In this document: positions 1 to 7,592 of the stretch, piece by piece
Position numbering within the stretch: the stretch's first letter is position 1
Layout: every line of letters begins with the position of its first letter
Source of the DNA: Micromonospora aurantiaca ATCC 27029
GTDB taxonomy: Bacteria; Actinomycetota; Actinomycetes; Mycobacteriales; Micromonosporaceae
Length of the DNA: 64,000 nucleotides
Direction of reading: 5' to 3'
Assembly (NCBI RefSeq): GCF_000145235.1
Contig: NC_014391.1
Location: forward strand, 3,666,001 to 3,730,000
Translations under genes and position numbers: made by a program
The notes under the pieces: generated by a model
Told to the model about the DNA's origin: nothing
Database searches by the model: none
Seen by the model: only the letters and a program-made list of their open reading frames with translations

Positions 1-844
1 GGAACGGGTGGCGCGAGCACAGGTGCGCGATCACCGGCCCGCACACGAGCGTCACCACTGTCATCAGGGTGAGCATCCCGGCCGCCGCGGTCGGCGAGAA
101 CCCCTGCCCCTGCACGAGGAACGGGTACCCCCACAGAAGCGCGAACACCGCGCCGGAGAACTGGGTGACGAAGTGCGTCCACAGGCCCAGCCGCGTGCCG
201 GGCTGCGCCCAGGCGTCGGCGAGCTGCCGCCGTACGGTAGGCAGGTCGGGGGCGAGCGCGGTGGCGTGTTCGGCGTGCGGGGTGTCGCGTACCGCGACGA
301 GGACCAGCAGCACCACCGTGGCGCCGAGCGCCGCGGCGGTCAGGAACGCCGGGGTCCAGCCCGCGCGGTGCAGCAGCAGCACCAGGGGTACGGCGCCGAG
401 CACCGCACCGAACTGGCCGACGGTGCCGGTGAGCTGCACCAGGAGCGGGTTGCGCCGGCCGGGGAACCAGAACGCGACGATGCGCAGCACGCTGATGAAG
501 GTCATGGCGTCGCCGAGACCGACGAGCACCCGGGCGGCGACGGCGGCCGGTACATCGCCGGCCACCGCGAACAGGAGCTGCCCGGCCACCATGAGCGCGC
601 CGCCGGCAAGCAGCAGCCGGCGTGAGCCGTAGCGGTCCAGCAGCACCCCGACCGGCACCTGCATGGCGGCGTAGACGGCGAGCTGGGCGACGGAGAACGT
701 GGCGAGCGCGGCGGCGTTGATGTGGAAGCGCTCCGCCGCGTCGACCCCCGCCACGCCGAGGGAGCTGCGGTGGAACACGGCCGTCAGATAGGCGGTGACG
801 GCCACCGCGTACACCAGGGCGGCGGGGCGGCGACCCGCGTTCAC
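1..844 (-). CDS. MFS transporter, C-terminus cut by window edge
   Basis: About 281 N-terminal residues of a major facilitator superfamily permease are visible, and the gene continues beyond base 1. The protein starts GRRPAALVYAVAVTAYLTAV and has alternating hydrophobic helices. After the second helix comes a DRYGSRR loop, which fits the MFS signature between helices 2 and 3. The start is a GTG at 844 whose last bases overlap the TGA stop of the GntR gene (GTGA), so the two are translationally coupled. Regulator-transporter coupling suggests that the GntR protein senses a substrate of this permease. The substrate cannot be told from the sequence. Confidence 0.85.
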   Translation of the reverse strand, partial: MNAGRRPAALVYAVAVTAYLTAVFHRSSLGVAGVDAAERFHINAAALATFSVAQLAVYAAMQVPVGVLLDRYGSRRLLLAGGALMVAGQLLFAVAGDVPAAVAARVLVGLGDAMTFISVLRIVAFWFPGRRNPLLVQLTGTVGQFGAVLGAVPLVLLLHRAGWTPAFLTAAALGATVVLLVLVAVRDTPHAEHATALAPDLPTVRRQLADAWAQPGTRLGLWTHFVTQFSGAVFALLWGYPFLVQGQGFSPTAAAGMLTLMTVVTLVCGPVIAHLCSRHPF

Positions 845-1491
845 CGCAGCGTCCCGAGCATCCGCGCGGCGGTGTCGATGTGCGCGGCGACCGCGTCGTG
901 CCAGGCCTGCGGGTCGTCGCCGTCGAGCGCGGCGAGCTGGCCGGCGTGCTCGGTGAGGGCGACCTCGGCCCAGCCGGGTGAGAGCCGGAAGCTCGCCTCG
1001 CCCATGCGGAGCTGCCTGTCGCGCAGCCGGTGGTACAGCTCGGCGAGGATCTCGTTGCCGGCGGCCTCGACCACTGCGGCGTGGAACGAGCGGTCGGCGG
1101 CCATCAGGGTGGTGATGTCACCGGCGGCGTGCGCGCGGCGCATCTCGTCCAGCCAGCGGGCCAGGTCGGCGCGCAGCTCGGCGCGGCGCGGCCAGACCCG
1201 GTCGGCGGCGTGCAGTTCGACCAGGCGGCGGGCCTCGATCACGTCGGCGATCTCCCGGGCCGACACCGGCCGGATCAGCGCGCCGCGCTTCGGGTAGAGC
1301 TTGACCAGCCCTTCGGTCTCCAGCCGCAGCAGCGCCTCCCGGACCGGGGTGCGGGACACCCCCGTCGCCTCGGCGACCTCGCCCTCGCTGACGAGCTGGC
1401 CGCCCGGGTAGACCTGTTCCAGGATGGCCTGCTTGAGGTGCCGGTACGCCCGCTCGGCGGCGGACGGCGCGGTCCGGCTGGGATGCGTCAT
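841..1491 (-). CDS. GntR-family (FCD) transcriptional regulator
   Basis: This 216-residue regulator has an N-terminal GntR winged helix (residues about 12-75, with VSEGEVAEATGVSRTPVREA as the recognition helix region). An all-helical FCD ligand-binding domain follows (about 85-210). FCD proteins usually bind small carboxylic acids through a metal held by Asp and His residues. The domain contains suitable residues (DRSFH around 128 and several downstream His), but I did not assign them one by one. The ATG at 1491 was chosen because the longer frame upstream is low-complexity Arg/Ala/Pro sequence. It overlaps the MFS gene by four bases and probably controls that operon. Confidence 0.9.
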   Translation of the reverse strand: MTHPSRTAPSAAERAYRHLKQAILEQVYPGGQLVSEGEVAEATGVSRTPVREALLRLETEGLVKLYPKRGALIRPVSAREIADVIEARRLVELHAADRVWPRRAELRADLARWLDEMRRAHAAGDITTLMAADRSFHAAVVEAAGNEILAELYHRLRDRQLRMGEASFRLSPGWAEVALTEHAGQLAALDGDDPQAWHDAVAAHIDTAARMLGTLR

Positions 1492-1559
1492 GTATCTAAG
1501 CTTGCTCCGCCGGCCGCCCGCCGGCCCGGCGCGGGCCGGGACAGTGGCGCAGGCCACGG

Positions 1560-2399
1560 TCAGGCCCACAGCTCCCGCAGCAGCGCCTCCACCTCGGCGG
1601 TCCGCTCGATCTGCGGCATGTGCCCGGTGTCGCGGAACAGGTGGCTGCGCGCCTCGGGCAGCCGGGTGCTGGCGTACGCCAGGTGCGCGGCGGGCAGGAC
1701 CAGGTCGCGCTCGCCCCAGACGAGCAGCGTGGGCAGGCCGAGCGCGGCCACCGCGTCGAGCAGGTCGGCGCGCCACTGCGGGCGTACGCCGCGCCAGGTG
1801 CCCAGGTCGCGGACCAGCTCCAGCATCACCCGGGCGGCGTGCGGCTGCCGGGCCACCGCGAGCGCGGTGGCGAGCCGCTCGGCGGTGACGTACGCCGGGT
1901 CGTGGAAGATCGCCCGTTCGGTCCGGCGGACGATCCCCGGGTGCGGGCGCAGCAGCAGCCGGGCCAGCGGGCGTACCGCGAGCAGCCGCAGCGCCACCGT
2001 CACCTCGCGGCCGAAGCCGGCGCTGTTGAGCAACGCCAGGCTGGCGACGCGCCGCGGTTCGTCGGCGGCCAGGCGCATCGCGACCGCCCCGCCGAGGGAG
2101 TTGCCGACCAGGTGGGCGGGGCCGGTCACCCCTGCCACGTCCAGGAAGCGGGCCACCGCGGCGGCCAGCGCCGGGAGCGTGTGCGGTCCGTCCAGCGGCG
2201 CGGAGCCGCCGTGCCCGGGCAGGTCCACCGCGAGCACCAGGTGGTCGCGGGCCAGCTCCGTGTGCAGGGCGGTGAAGTCGTCGAGGGTACGGCCGATGCC
2301 GTGTAGAAGCACCACGGGCGGCCCGTCGCCGCTGATCCGGCAGCGGGTACGCCGCCCGTCGACGGTGCGCTCGCCGGCCGGGGGCAGGGCGAGCGTCAC
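1560..2399 (-). CDS. alpha/beta-fold hydrolase
   Basis: This 279-residue single-domain hydrolase has the oxyanion HG motif at 33-34 and a nucleophile elbow GNSLGG with Ser101. The acid is Asp232 in WGERD and the base is His260 in TGHMPQIER. All three triad residues are present and in family order. It overlaps the upstream dehydrogenase by four bases, so it is the last gene of a three-gene operon with a Baeyer-Villiger monooxygenase. In that setting an esterase or lactonase role on the ester made by the monooxygenase is a natural inference. The substrate is unknown. Confidence 0.9.
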   Translation of the reverse strand: MTLALPPAGERTVDGRRTRCRISGDGPPVVLLHGIGRTLDDFTALHTELARDHLVLAVDLPGHGGSAPLDGPHTLPALAAAVARFLDVAGVTGPAHLVGNSLGGAVAMRLAADEPRRVASLALLNSAGFGREVTVALRLLAVRPLARLLLRPHPGIVRRTERAIFHDPAYVTAERLATALAVARQPHAARVMLELVRDLGTWRGVRPQWRADLLDAVAALGLPTLLVWGERDLVLPAAHLAYASTRLPEARSHLFRDTGHMPQIERTAEVEALLRELWA

Positions 2400-3307
2400 G
2401 CCCGGCGTCCGGGTTCCGCCCCGGCCTCCTCGCCGGTCCGGGGAGACGGCACCGGCACGCCGGCGTCGGCCCGCCGGGCCGGACGGAGGCGCATGCCCAG
2501 GGCCAGCACCCGGCCGTACCCGGCGGGGGCGACGCGGGCGAGCAGGTCGGGCAGTTTCGCCGACCAGCCGATCAGCACCCGGCCGCGACGGCGCTGCGCG
2601 CCGCGCAGGATCACCTCGGCGGCGGTCGCCGGGTCGATGGTGAGCAGCTTCTCGAACTGCTTGCGTCCGGCCTCGTACTCGTCGAGGGCCACGCCGCTGC
2701 CCACCCGGGCGCTGGCGGCGATCCGGGTGCGGATGCCGCCCGGGTGCACCGATGTGACGCCGACGCCGTCGTCGACGAGCTCGTGCCGCAGCGCCTCGGT
2801 GAACCCGCGTACGGCGAACTTGCTCGCCGCGTACGCGGCCTGCCCGGCGGGCGCGATCAGGCCGAACAGGCTGGACACGTTCACCAGGTGGGCGCCGGGT
2901 TCGGCCTTGAGCGCGGGCAGCAGCGCGTGGGTCAGGCGCACCACCGCCCGGAAGTTGATCTCGATGACCCAGAGGAACTCCTCCAGGGTGACCTGGTCGA
3001 AGCGTCCGCCCAGCGCCACACCGGCGTTGTTGATCAGCAGGCGGATCCGGGGGTGCGCACTGTGGATCTCGGCGGCGACCCGGTCGGTGGCGTCGGCGTC
3101 GGCCAGGTCGACCAGATGGGTCTCCACCCGCCGGTCCGGGTACGCGGCCCGGATCGCGGCCACGGTGGCGGCCAGGCCGTCGGCGTCCCGGTCGAGCAGC
3201 ACCAGATCGGCGCCGCGCCGGGCCAGGCCGTGGGCCAGTGCCGCGCCGATGCCGCTCGCCGCGCCGGTGAGCACCGCCGTGCCGCCGGGGAAGACGAGGT
3301 CACGCAT
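2396..3307 (-). CDS. short-chain dehydrogenase/reductase
   Basis: This 303-residue classical SDR has the cofactor motif TGAASGIG (14-21) and NNAG (93-96). The catalytic Ser is in NVSS (about 145), with Tyr159 and Lys163 in YAASK. The last 30 residues form a Pro/Arg/Glu-rich tail that is not part of the Rossmann fold. It overlaps the monooxygenase gene by eight bases and the hydrolase gene by four. In this operon it could oxidise a secondary alcohol to the ketone used by the monooxygenase, or reduce the ketone. This is inference from context. Confidence 0.92.
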   Translation of the reverse strand: MRDLVFPGGTAVLTGAASGIGAALAHGLARRGADLVLLDRDADGLAATVAAIRAAYPDRRVETHLVDLADADATDRVAAEIHSAHPRIRLLINNAGVALGGRFDQVTLEEFLWVIEINFRAVVRLTHALLPALKAEPGAHLVNVSSLFGLIAPAGQAAYAASKFAVRGFTEALRHELVDDGVGVTSVHPGGIRTRIAASARVGSGVALDEYEAGRKQFEKLLTIDPATAAEVILRGAQRRRGRVLIGWSAKLPDLLARVAPAGYGRVLALGMRLRPARRADAGVPVPSPRTGEEAGAEPGRRA

Positions 3308-4796
3308 CGGTTCCTCCCGAGGTGGTGGCCGCCGTGGCGGGTATGCCGGCGCGGTCGAACCGTACGCCGTCGGTGAGCGGGCCGTGCCGCATCAGGCGTA
3401 CGTCTCGGGGATAGTTCTGGTGCAGCCGCCACGGCGCCTGCGGCCCCTGCTTGGGCAGCTGGTCGACGGCGCGCAGCACGTAGCCGGACTGAAGGTCGAT
3501 GATCGGCACCAGGTCGTCGGTGTCCGGGGCGAGCGGCGTGACGATCTGCCGGCCGGTGTCGTCGAGGTGGCGCAGCAGCCGGCACACGTACGTGGCGACG
3601 AGGTCGGCCTTGAGCGTCCAGGAGGCGTTGGTGTAGCCGATGGTCATGGCGAAGTTCGGCACGCCGGACAGCATCATGCCCTTGTAGGCGACAGTCGAGG
3701 CGAGGTCGACCTCCGCGCCGTCGACAGCCAGCGTCATGCCGCCGAGCGCGAGCAGGTTGAGGCCGGTGGCGGTGACCACCACGTCGGCGGGCAGCTCCTC
3801 ACCGGAGGCGAGCCGGATGCCCTGCTCGGTGAACGTGTCGATGGTGTCGGTCACCACCGACGCGCGGCCGGCGCTCAGCGCGGCGAACAGGTCCCCGTCC
3901 GGCACCACGCACAGCCGCTGGTCCCACGGGTTGTAGCGGGGCGAGAAGTGCCTGTCGACGTCGTACCCGGACGGGAGGCGGCCCTTCGCGGCCCGGCGCA
4001 GGAACCGCTTCACCACGCCGGGGGCGCGGCGGCTGAGCTGGAAGTTGGCCACGCCGAGCGTGACGTTCTTCCACCGGGCCACCGCGTACGCGGCCTTCGG
4101 GGGCAGCCAGCGCCGCGCGGCGTCGGCGAACGGGTCGCGCGAGGGCAGCGCGATCACGTACGTGGGTGAGCGCTGGAGCATGGTGACGTGGGCGGCCCGC
4201 TCGGCCATGGCCGGGACCAGGGTGACGGCGGTGGCGCCGCTGCCGATCACCACGACCCGCTTGCCGGTGTAGTCCAGGTCGTCGGGCCAGTGCTGCGGGT
4301 GCACGAGCGTGCCGGCGTACCGCTCGACGCCGGGGAACCGCGGCGTGTACCCCTCGTCGTAGCGGTAGTAGCCGGAGTTGGTGAACAGGAAGGCGCAGGT
4401 GAGGGTGACGTCCTCGCCGGTGTCGTCGCGGTGGGCGTGCACGGTCCAGCGCGCGGTGGCGCTGTCCCACTCGGCGCGGACGGCCCGGTGGTGGAAGCGG
4501 ATGTGCCGCTCCACGTCGTACTCGCGGGCGGTCTGCCTGACGTACGCCCGGATGGAGTCGCCGTCGGCGATGGCCTTCGGGTCGGTCCACGGCTTGAACG
4601 AGTAGCCGAGGGTGTACATGTCGGAGTCGGAGCGGATGCCCGGGTAGCGGAACAGGTCCCAGGTGCCGCCGATGGCGCCCCGGGCCTCCAGCACCGCGTA
4701 GGTCTTGCCGGGGCACTCACGTCCGAGGTGGACGGCGGCGCCGATGCCGGACAGGCCGGCCCCGACGATGAGGACGTCGACGTGGTCTGCGGCCAT
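3300..4796 (-). CDS. ethA: EthA-like FAD-dependent Baeyer-Villiger monooxygenase
   Basis: This 498-residue flavoprotein has an FAD Rossmann motif GAGLSGIG (12-19). It carries the Baeyer-Villiger fingerprint in the form YAGTLVHPQHW (160-170, where the family has [FY]xGxxxHxxxW). A second dinucleotide motif GSGATA lies at 185-190. Stretches such as GGTWDLFRYPGIRSDSDMYT and YNPWDQRLC match what I remember of mycobacterial EthA. Enzymes of this type insert oxygen next to a ketone using NADPH and O2, and mycobacterial EthA also activates thioamide drugs. The ATG at 4796 leaves a 115-base divergent gap to an EthR-type repressor, which is the mycobacterial arrangement. It is the first gene of the operon with the dehydrogenase and hydrolase. 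Confidence 0.93.
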   Translation of the reverse strand: MAADHVDVLIVGAGLSGIGAAVHLGRECPGKTYAVLEARGAIGGTWDLFRYPGIRSDSDMYTLGYSFKPWTDPKAIADGDSIRAYVRQTAREYDVERHIRFHHRAVRAEWDSATARWTVHAHRDDTGEDVTLTCAFLFTNSGYYRYDEGYTPRFPGVERYAGTLVHPQHWPDDLDYTGKRVVVIGSGATAVTLVPAMAERAAHVTMLQRSPTYVIALPSRDPFADAARRWLPPKAAYAVARWKNVTLGVANFQLSRRAPGVVKRFLRRAAKGRLPSGYDVDRHFSPRYNPWDQRLCVVPDGDLFAALSAGRASVVTDTIDTFTEQGIRLASGEELPADVVVTATGLNLLALGGMTLAVDGAEVDLASTVAYKGMMLSGVPNFAMTIGYTNASWTLKADLVATYVCRLLRHLDDTGRQIVTPLAPDTDDLVPIIDLQSGYVLRAVDQLPKQGPQAPWRLHQNYPRDVRLMRHGPLTDGVRFDRAGIPATAATTSGGTDA

Positions 4797-4862
4797 CGCT
4801 TCTCCCGTTCGCACCGGCGGTGGACCGGACACTATCCATCGCCGTCGACCGCAGTCAACACC

Positions 4863-4891
4863 GTGTCGAGTCGAATCGACAGGGTGTCGAG
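4863..4891. promoter_or_regulatory. Candidate EthR operator
   Basis: Between the divergent ethA-like and ethR-like genes, GTGTCGAG occurs twice (4863-4870 and 4884-4891). The copies start 21 bases apart, about two helical turns, with the near-palindrome TCGAGTCGAATCGA between them. A further GTCGAC lies at 4843. The mycobacterial ethA-ethR operator, as I recall it, is also built from repeated GTGTCGA-type elements and binds EthR dimers cooperatively. Position, spacing and sequence all fit, but binding itself is inference. Confidence 0.65.
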
Positions 4892-4911
4892 CGGGTGTAG
4901 CATCTGCCGAC

Positions 4912-5592
4912 ATGACGACCGCCCGTACGCCGACCGGCGCCGCGCCGACGCGCGGGCGGCGGGCCGGCCGGTCCACCGGCGACGACCGGGAGACCGCGAT
5001 CCTGGCCACGGCCGAGCGGTTGCTCGCCGAGCGTCCCTTCGCCGACATCTCCATCGACGACCTGGCGCGCGGCGCGGGGATCTCCCGGCCCACGTTCTAC
5101 TTCTACTTCCCGTCCAAGGACGCGGTGCTGCTCACGCTGCTCGACCGGGTCACCGAGGAGGCCGACGCCGCCGCCGGGGGCGTCTTCGAGCGGCTCGCCG
5201 AGGATCCGCGCGCCCACTGGCGGGAGCTGATCGCCCGGTTCCACGCCACGTTCGGCGGGCACCGGGACGTGGTGCTGGCCTGCGCCCAGGTGCGCGGCAC
5301 CAACGCCGAGGTGCGGCGGCTCTGGGCCGAGGTGCTGGAACGCTGGGTCCGCGCGGTGCAGGCCGCGATCGAGTCCGAACGCGCCCGCGGCGCGGCCCCG
5401 GACGGGCTGCCCGCCCGGGACCTCGCCATCGCGCTGAACTCGATGAACGAGCGCGTCTGGTACGCCACGTTCGCCGGGGACGGCCCGGCGGTGGCCGAGC
5501 GGGACGTGGTGGACGTGCTGCTCGACGTGTGGCTGACCGCGATCTACCGGACCGCCACGCCGCCGGTCACCGCGTCCGGCGGAACTCCATGA
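4912..5592 (+). CDS. ethR: EthR-like TetR-family repressor
   Basis: This 226-residue TetR regulator has a DNA-binding domain (about residues 30-80) with ISIDDLARGAGISRPTFYFY. That stretch, and the flanking GDDRE and AVLLTLLDRV, agree closely with my memory of Mycobacterium tuberculosis EthR. The C-terminal ligand domain keeps the EthR-like segment ALNSMNER. EthR represses ethA and is released by hydrophobic ligands. The divergent position here implies the same control of the monooxygenase-dehydrogenase-hydrolase operon. The ATG at 4912 was chosen because conservation begins there and the upstream frame runs through the operator. Its 3' end overlaps the convergent small gene by 26 bases. Confidence 0.92.
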   Translation: MTTARTPTGAAPTRGRRAGRSTGDDRETAILATAERLLAERPFADISIDDLARGAGISRPTFYFYFPSKDAVLLTLLDRVTEEADAAAGGVFERLAEDPRAHWRELIARFHATFGGHRDVVLACAQVRGTNAEVRRLWAEVLERWVRAVQAAIESERARGAAPDGLPARDLAIALNSMNERVWYATFAGDGPAVAERDVVDVLLDVWLTAIYRTATPPVTASGGTP

Positions 5593-6022
5593 CCCAGTTG
5601 GTCTCCCACGTGCGCTCACCGTCGGTGGAGAACGCCTGCTCCCAGCGGCATGAGTCGGCGGTGACCGCCGACCAGAGGAACCGGCAGCGTACCGGCCGCC
5701 CCTCGTCGGTGTCGTCGGCGTAGAACGTGCCGACGCCGCCGGTGAACCGGCCGACCACCGGGGGCAGTTCCAGCACGCCACGGCTGCTGTGCATCCAGTA
5801 GATCGACCACAGCCCGGTCGACGGGTTCAGGATGCGCACCGTGGAGCCGGAGAAGCCCCGGCTCGGGCAGCGCATCTCGTCGAAGCTGCCCGCGCCGTCG
5901 AAGAACGAGCGCGCCTCGCTGACACCGGCGAACTCGTCCCAGTCGTCGCTGCCGACGTGGCGCTGCCGCAGGCGCCGGTTGGTCACGTCCCAGGTGCCGA
6001 CGAGGAAGTCGAAGTCGCCCAT
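5567..6022 (-). CDS. DUF1579-like small protein
   Basis: The 151-residue soluble protein begins MGDFDFLVGTWDVTNRRLRQ. The D-F-L-V-G-x-W start followed by alternating beta segments resembles DUF1579/lipocalin-like proteins, but I am not certain of the family. There is no signal peptide or membrane segment. Its ATG overlaps the stop of the upstream gene by one base (TGATG), so the two are co-translated. Both face a divergent WYL regulator. The function is unknown, and a small-ligand binding barrel is the most I would infer. Confidence 0.75.
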   Translation of the reverse strand: MGDFDFLVGTWDVTNRRLRQRHVGSDDWDEFAGVSEARSFFDGAGSFDEMRCPSRGFSGSTVRILNPSTGLWSIYWMHSSRGVLELPPVVGRFTGGVGTFYADDTDEGRPVRCRFLWSAVTADSCRWEQAFSTDGERTWETNWVMEFRRTR

Positions 6023-6498
6023 CAGCGGCCCACCGGCCCCTCGGCCCGGGCGTCGGCCAGGTAACCCGCGAGGTCCGGCCGGTCCGGTGCGAGCACGTGC
6101 CGGATCCAGGCGGTGCGCTCGTGTTCCAGTACGCCCAGTTCCCAGACGCAGCCGACGCCGGGACGGGTGAGGTCGACGAAGTGCGCCGGGTCGTCGTCCG
6201 GGCAGTCCAGCGCGGGCTGCCCGGCGATCGCGATGCGGCACTCGACCACGTTGTCGAAGAACCAGCTGTACGCCAGCAGGTACGCCCCGGTGTCCGCGCC
6301 CCGGTGCAGCACCACCCAGCTCGCCGGCGGGGTGGAGCCGTCCGGGCCGGGCAGCAGCGACGGCAGGTACGCGTACGCGGCGTCGACCACCCGCGGTTCG
6401 AGACGGCGGTCCGGCTGGTCCATGTGGTAGCGCTTGACGTGCCGGCCGGCCACCTCGACGGTCCCCGGCACGGTCAGCTCCTTGTCGTGAAAAGCCAT
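6022..6498 (-). CDS. hypothetical protein, WYL-associated
   Basis: This 158-residue cytoplasmic protein of unrecognised family contains no cofactor motif that I can name. Notable stretches are VKRYHMDQPDRRLEPRVVDA near the N-terminus and GAYLLAYSWFFDNVVECRIA in the middle, suggesting a compact alpha/beta fold. It is the first gene of a two-gene unit with the DUF1579-like gene (TGATG coupling). It lies 44 bases from the divergent WYL regulator, with a palindrome between them, so regulation by that protein is likely. Confidence 0.75.
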   Translation of the reverse strand: MAFHDKELTVPGTVEVAGRHVKRYHMDQPDRRLEPRVVDAAYAYLPSLLPGPDGSTPPASWVVLHRGADTGAYLLAYSWFFDNVVECRIAIAGQPALDCPDDDPAHFVDLTRPGVGCVWELGVLEHERTAWIRHVLAPDRPDLAGYLADARAEGPVGR

Positions 6499-6521
6499 GC
6501 GGGCACGCTAGGACCGCTCCC

Positions 6522-6538
6522 CTGACAGCTAGTGTCAG
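6522..6538. promoter_or_regulatory. Candidate WYL-regulator operator
   Basis: CTGACA and TGTCAG are perfect 6-base inverted arms separated by GCTAG. They lie in the 44-base gap between the divergent regulator (start 6543) and its neighbour (start 6498). The right arm ends four bases before the regulator's ATG, so binding would block both transcripts. A role as autoregulatory operator is inference. Confidence 0.6.
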
Positions 6539-6542
6539 TGGA

Positions 6543-7538
6543 ATGCGGGCCAGCCGACTCCTGTCCATCCTGCTGCTCCTCCAGGCGCACGGCCGGCTCA
6601 CCGCCGCCGACCTGGCCGCCCGCCTCCAGGTGTCGGCGCGCACGATCTACCGGGACGTGGAGGCGCTGCACGCCGCGGGCATCCCGCTGTACGGCGAGGC
6701 CGGACACGACGGCGGCTACCGGCTCGTGGAGGGCTGGCGCACCCGGCTGACCGGGCTCACCGCCGAGGAGGCGGACCGCCTGCTCTTCGCCGGGCTCCCC
6801 GGGCCTGCGGCCGAGCTGGGCTACCAGTCGGTCGTCGCCGCCGTCCAGCTCAAGCTGCGGGCCGCGCTGCCCGCGCCGCTGGCCGACCGGGCGGCCCGGC
6901 TGGAACAGCGGTTCCACCTGGACACACCGGGCTGGTACTCCGACGGCGACCCGTCGCCGCACCTGGCCGAGGCCGCCGAGGCGGTGTGGCGGCAGCACCG
7001 GCTCCGGGTGCGGTACCGGGGCTGGCGGGGCGAGACGACCCGGGTCCTCGAACCGTACGGGCTGGTGCTCAAAGGCGGACGCTGGTACCTGGTCGCCGCC
7101 CGGCCGGACCGCGCCGACCCGGCCACCTACCGGGTCAACCAGATCCTGGACCTGACCCCGCTGGACGAGCCGTTCGAGCGGCCGGAGTTCGACCTGCCGG
7201 CGTGGTGGCGCGCGCACGTGGTGGAGTTCCGGGCCGGCCTGCACCGCGACGAGGCGCGCATCCGGCTGTCGCCACGCGGGTTCGCCCGGCTGCGCGAGGT
7301 CGGCAGCGACGTGGTGGTGGCCGCCGCCGAGGCGAGCGCCGGCCCGCCCGACGCCACCGGCTGGGTGCACGCGGTCATCCCGATCGAGTCGCTCACCCAC
7401 GCCCACGGCGACCTGCTCCGGCTCGGCGCCGACGTGGAGGTCCTCGCCCCGGAGGCGCTGCGCACCCGCCTGTCCGAAACCGCCGCCGCCCTGGCTGCCC
7501 TCTACCACCCGCCCTCCGCCCCGCCTCTCCCCGGTTGA
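6543..7538 (+). CDS. WYL-domain transcriptional regulator (YafY type)
   Basis: This 331-residue protein has an N-terminal HTH (about 1-60, AADLAARLQVSARTIYRDVEAL) and the DGGYRL wing typical of the YafY group. A central linker and a WYL ligand domain (about 140-220) follow, where GRWYLVA carries the family's W-Y-L triplet, and a C-terminal beta region ends the protein. WYL proteins often sense nucleic acids or small nucleotides, and in this group the usual regulon is the adjacent divergent gene. Its TGA stop is formed by the first bases of a palindromic repeat. Confidence 0.93.
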   Translation: MRASRLLSILLLLQAHGRLTAADLAARLQVSARTIYRDVEALHAAGIPLYGEAGHDGGYRLVEGWRTRLTGLTAEEADRLLFAGLPGPAAELGYQSVVAAVQLKLRAALPAPLADRAARLEQRFHLDTPGWYSDGDPSPHLAEAAEAVWRQHRLRVRYRGWRGETTRVLEPYGLVLKGGRWYLVAARPDRADPATYRVNQILDLTPLDEPFERPEFDLPAWWRAHVVEFRAGLHRDEARIRLSPRGFARLREVGSDVVVAAAEASAGPPDATGWVHAVIPIESLTHAHGDLLRLGADVEVLAPEALRTRLSETAAALAALYHPPSAPPLPG

Positions 7539-7592
7539 TCAAGGAGTTCGTGTCCTTCCAGGAGATCGACTCGGACACGAACTCCTTGATCA
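7536..7592. repeat. Palindromic repeat family A, copy 1 (bidirectional terminator)
   Basis: Two perfect complementary arms of 20 bases (7536-7555 and 7573-7592, beginning TGATCAAGGAGTTCG) flank a 17-base loop. The outer TGATCA ends supply the TGA stop codons of both convergent genes (7536-7538 on plus, 7592-7590 on minus). A second copy with the same loop length lies at 19918. Placed between convergent genes, it should form a hairpin in either transcript and act as a shared terminator. Confidence 0.9.

Noticed and set aside
8..632. Plus-strand open frames at the left edge
   Set aside because: They are antisense to the MFS transporter, whose minus-strand translation gives regular membrane helices.
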